Source of the DNA: Coenobita brevimanus
Lineage: Eukaryota > Arthropoda > Malacostraca > Decapoda > Coenobitidae
Length of the DNA: 64,000 nt
Assembly: GCA_032717465.1 (NCBI GenBank)
Contig: CM064732.1
Span: 21,711,812 to 21,775,811, forward strand
Direction: 5' to 3'
Of this stretch, positions 61,235-64,000 are shown in pieces (positions within the stretch are counted from its first letter, which is position 1; every line of letters starts with the position of its first letter). A program made the translations under genes and the position numbers. Under the pieces are notes generated by a model. That model saw nothing but the letters and a program-made list of their open reading frames with translations. It was not told the DNA's origin and did no database searches.

Positions 61235-61487
61235 GCTTGCTGGTGCAGTGGTAACGCTCTCGCTTGCCAACTGGTGGACGGGAGTTCGCGCCTCGCTCAT
61301 GTTGCGAAAAAGTTTCACTGACGAAGTGGGTGGTTACTGTCCCCCTTGAGCAAGAGGGCGGGTGTGTGCGTGTGTGGAGGTCACAGTCTCGCCCTTAGAT
61401 CGGACTATATGAGCTCCCAGCTCCCTTCCGGGAGGGTAAAAGCTGACGATCACGACCATCAAGTGATCCTGACCGACCCTGTGAATT

Positions 61488-61540
<53 letters not shown>

Positions 61541-61545
61541 TAATC
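61233..61545 (+). repeat. tRNA-derived SINE, third family
   Basis: Head with TGGTGCAGTGGTAACG (A-box region) and GGAGTTCGCGCCTCG (B box, one or two changes), a body of about 180 bp (61310-61480), and a compound (CA)n(TA)n(GATA)n tail at 61486-61540. The body is unrelated to the SINEs at 26.3 and 42.6 kb. Only one copy is visible, so the call rests on promoter boxes and tail. Confidence 0.6.
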
Positions 61546-61847
61546 ATAATTACTTGATGCGGGGACCTCTCTAGGAGTGCCCCAGTCATTCATAGCCTGC
61601 GAATTTTCACTAGCAAGGGTCTTCACTGGAGCGAAATCCAATATGATGCTTTGCCTCAGCTCTCTACAGATTTACGCATTCAAGGTGCTACTCAAGCGAA
61701 GCTCTGTAAGCTGCTTCATTTTAGCTAATTTCCATTTGTCCCTCATCCATCTAGTACTTTTGTATGTTTTTATTTTTTTTTTCAGTGTAGGCCTGTTGCA
61801 TCGGTCTTTTTCACCATTACTTCACTGTCTTCAGCATCTCGTTTGAT

Positions 61848-61856
61848 ACACACACA

Positions 61857-61912
<56 letters not shown>

Positions 61913-61930
61913 TCTATCTATCTATCTATC
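61848..61930. repeat. (CA)n(CTAT)n microsatellite
   Basis: CA repeat 61848-61909 followed by CTAT repeats to 61930. The surrounding 61546-61847 and 61931-62175 show no gene that I recognise. Confidence 0.95.
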
Positions 61931-62177
61931 TAGCTATTTTTTTAATAACAGAACAGGGGAATAATAAAGAAAAGAATAAAAGAAAATAATCCATATACCA
62001 GATAACAGGTGACCTCCATTCACGAAAAATCTGTACCAGCTGGACTTGAAAAGGTGTAGGTTGAAGTTTGGGGGGAAACCACTCTGGGGAAGTGACTTCC
62101 AAAGAGATGCAGTTCGGGGAATAAAAGATTTTTAATTGCCAGAAGTTCTGCAATATGTTAGTGTGACAGTCCAGTCA

Positions 62178-64000
62178 TTTTTTTTTTTTTTTAATGCGAG
62201 GAAGAAGGAACCAAAGGCCATGAGCCCGCAGTAACAGTTCCCTCCAAGAGAAAAACAAAATACAATAGAGAGCCAAATTCAAGATCCGATCATTTTGAGA
62301 TGCCTGGACACACTGCGTTTGAAAGACTGGAGATCATAGGCAGGAGGAAATACAGACAGAGGGAGACAGTTCCAGAGCTGACCTGTTGCATGAATGAAAG
62401 ACTGGGAGTAACGGTTAACTCTTGCATTAGAGAGTTGGACAGAAAAGGGATGAGAGTTTACTGCCAGACGGGTGCTACGCGCCTGTCGAGAGGTGGAGGA
62501 ATGCAAGCAGACAGTTCAGAGGAGCAGTGACCATTAAAGTAGCGATAGAAAAGAGATAAAGATGCAACAGTGCAATGCGAAGAGACAGAGGTTGAAGGGA
62601 GTCAGTAAGAGGAGGAGAGTTAATGAGACGAAAAGCCTTTGACTCCACCCTATTGAGAAGAGCTGTATGTGGGGAGCCTCCCCACACATGAGAGTTGTAC
62701 TCCACACAGGGGCGGATAAAACCCCTGTATAGAGTCAACAATTGTGCAGGGGTAAAGAAAGAGCGGAGTCGGCTTAGCACACCCAATCTCTTGGAAGCAG
62801 ATTTTACAAGAGATGCAATATGATCTTTCCAAGATAAGTCCCGAGTAAATGAAACCCCAAGCATGTTCAAGGATGATGCAGGATTAATCTGAATATTATT
62901 AAACATTAGTGGGTATACCTGTGGAAGATTTTGTCGGGTTGATAGGTGTAAGAACTGAGTCTTAGAAGCATTAAAGACAACCATATTATTTTTACCCCAG
63001 TCAGAGATATGAGCCAAGTCAGACATTAGGTGTGCCATAGCCTCATCCCTTGTTTCTTGAAGTAACTGTTGAGATGGGTGTTGCGGGAACCGAATGGAAA
63101 GGTGAAGGGTGGAGTCATCAGCATATGAGTGGATAGAGTTAGATGTACAGCTTAGAAGATCATTGATGAATAAAAGGAAGAGAGTTGGTGATAGGACAGA
63201 GCCCTGAGGAACACCACTGTTGATAGATCTAGGAGAAGAACGATGGCCGTCTACGACAGCAGCTATAGAACGACCAGAAAGGAAGCTAGCGATGAAGGTA
63301 CAGATAGAAGGATAGAAACCGTAGGAGGGCAGTTTGGAAATTAAAGATTTATGCCAGACTCGATCGAAAGCCTTTGAGATGTCAAGTGCAATGGCAAAGC
63401 TTTCGCCAAAGTCCCGAAAGGAGGATGACCAGGAGTCTGAAAGGTAGGTGAGAAGATCGCCAGTGGAGCGTCCCTGACGGAACCCATACTGACGATCGGA
63501 AAGAAGGTTGTGATAGGAAAGATGCCTTAAAATTTTTTTATTAAGAATTGACTCGAAAACTTTTGAAATACAGGACGTTAAAGCAATTGGACGATAGTTG
63601 GAGGGTTGGGAGTGGTCACCCTTCTTGGGACTGGCTGAATGAGAGCAAACTTCCAGCAAGAAGGAAAGGTACAAGTTGACAGACAAAGGCGAAATAGTTT
63701 GCCTAGGCAGGGTGTAAGCACAGAAGCACAGTTTTTGAGAACAACAGGAGGGACCCCATCAGGCCCATATGCCTTGTTAGTACTGAGGCCAGTAATGGCA
63801 GAAAATACATCAACTGAAGAAATTTTAATGTCAGCCATGAGGAAGTCAGAGGGGGGAAGTGATGGAGGAACAGCACCGGAATCGTCTAAGGTGGAATTGG
63901 AGGAGAAAGTCTGTGCAAAGAGATCTGCTTTATCAGTAGAAGAAATAGCTACAGAACCATCAGAGTAGAAAAGAGGAGGGAAGGATGATGAGGTAAAGTT
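62178..64000 (-). mobile_element. Jockey/I-like LINE copy E, continues past window
   Basis: Minus-strand copy with poly(A) tail (T run 62178-62193) and the family 3' end, extending leftward in the protein through RT to the window edge. The sequence at 63970-64000 matches 29877-29905. Best-preserved RT of the family here. Confidence 0.9.
62475..63838 (-). pseudogene. LINE reverse transcriptase with intact YADD (two frameshifts)
   Basis: Minus-strand open frame of 403 codons (63686-62475) with PKKGDHSQPSNYRPIALTS, RQYGFRQGRSTGDLLTYL, FAIALDISKAFDRVWHKSL (motif A), INSGVPQGSVLSPTLFLLF (motif B), HSYADDSTLHL (catalytic box) and DLSWKDHIASLVKSASKRLG. The N-terminal part (MADIKISSVDVFSAITGL) continues in another frame from 63838 because of a one-base loss near 63630. 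A second shift near 62577 leaves the C-terminal region. It would perform target-primed reverse transcription if whole. The endonuclease lies outside the window if present. Confidence 0.85.

Overview
The window is eukaryotic, intergenic-looking DNA made almost entirely of transposable-element copies and simple-sequence repeats. I see no convincing host gene, no rRNA and no functional tRNA gene. The density of (TA)n, (CA/TG)n and (GA/CT)n tracts, together with RTE-, CR1-, Jockey/I-like and Penelope-like retroelements, a Gmr1-type LTR element and tRNA-derived SINEs, suggests a marine arthropod, most likely a decapod crustacean. That assignment is inference from repeat style, not from a marker gene.

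Layout. 0-15.9 kb: a foldback TA-core repeat (409-682), long purine-rich tracts, composite repeats with tandem cores and CA tracts (3.29-3.69, 6.58-7.12, 14.03-14.44 kb), a degenerate CR1-like LINE (5.65-8.30 kb) carrying a 286-bp MITE, and a LINE RT scrap at 10.06-10.56 kb. 15.88-21.27 kb: a young LTR retrotransposon with 99%-identical LTRs and one long gag-pol frame whose integrase lies before reverse transcriptase; the end of RT and all of RNase H are missing. 22.1-26.7 kb: two copies of a tRNA-derived SINE and an RTE-type LINE with a (TA)n tract expanded in frame inside its RT. 27.1-31.6 kb: two Penelope-like fragments (one with an inverted 5' part, one with hammerhead-ribozyme-like motifs) and a Jockey/I-like LINE fragment, also with an inverted 5' part.

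34.29-39.60 kb: a 5.3-kb Tc1/mariner-like DNA transposon with ~350-bp inverted repeats; its decayed transposase is split by three introns with GT-AG ends that restore the frame at each junction. 40.6-41.6 kb: a CR1-like fragment bounded on both sides by (TG)n. 42.0-43.0 kb: two SINEs head to head around a TA tract. 43.3-46.4 kb: the longest Jockey/I-like LINE copy, followed by a 50-bp perfect palindrome and two pogo/Tigger-like elements (46.5-48.3 kb). 48.35-52.18 kb: a second LINE copy split by a 2.2-kb long-TIR Tc1-like element that itself holds a TTAA-flanked insert. 53.0-56.5 kb: a second LTR element, internally deleted, sitting inside (TA)n. 56.6-58.0 kb: a purine tract. 58.95-64.0 kb: two more minus-strand LINE copies, a THAP-domain exon remnant, a nearly G-free 0.5-kb tract, and a third SINE.

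The elements work as a community rather than as a pathway: DNA transposons inserted at TA, LTR elements and LINEs repeatedly abut or sit inside microsatellites, several nest in each other, and one SINE shares its 3' terminus with an RTE LINE, which points to borrowed retrotransposition machinery. All autonomous-type genes seen here are truncated or broken, except that the RT frame of the LINE at the right edge keeps its catalytic YADD.
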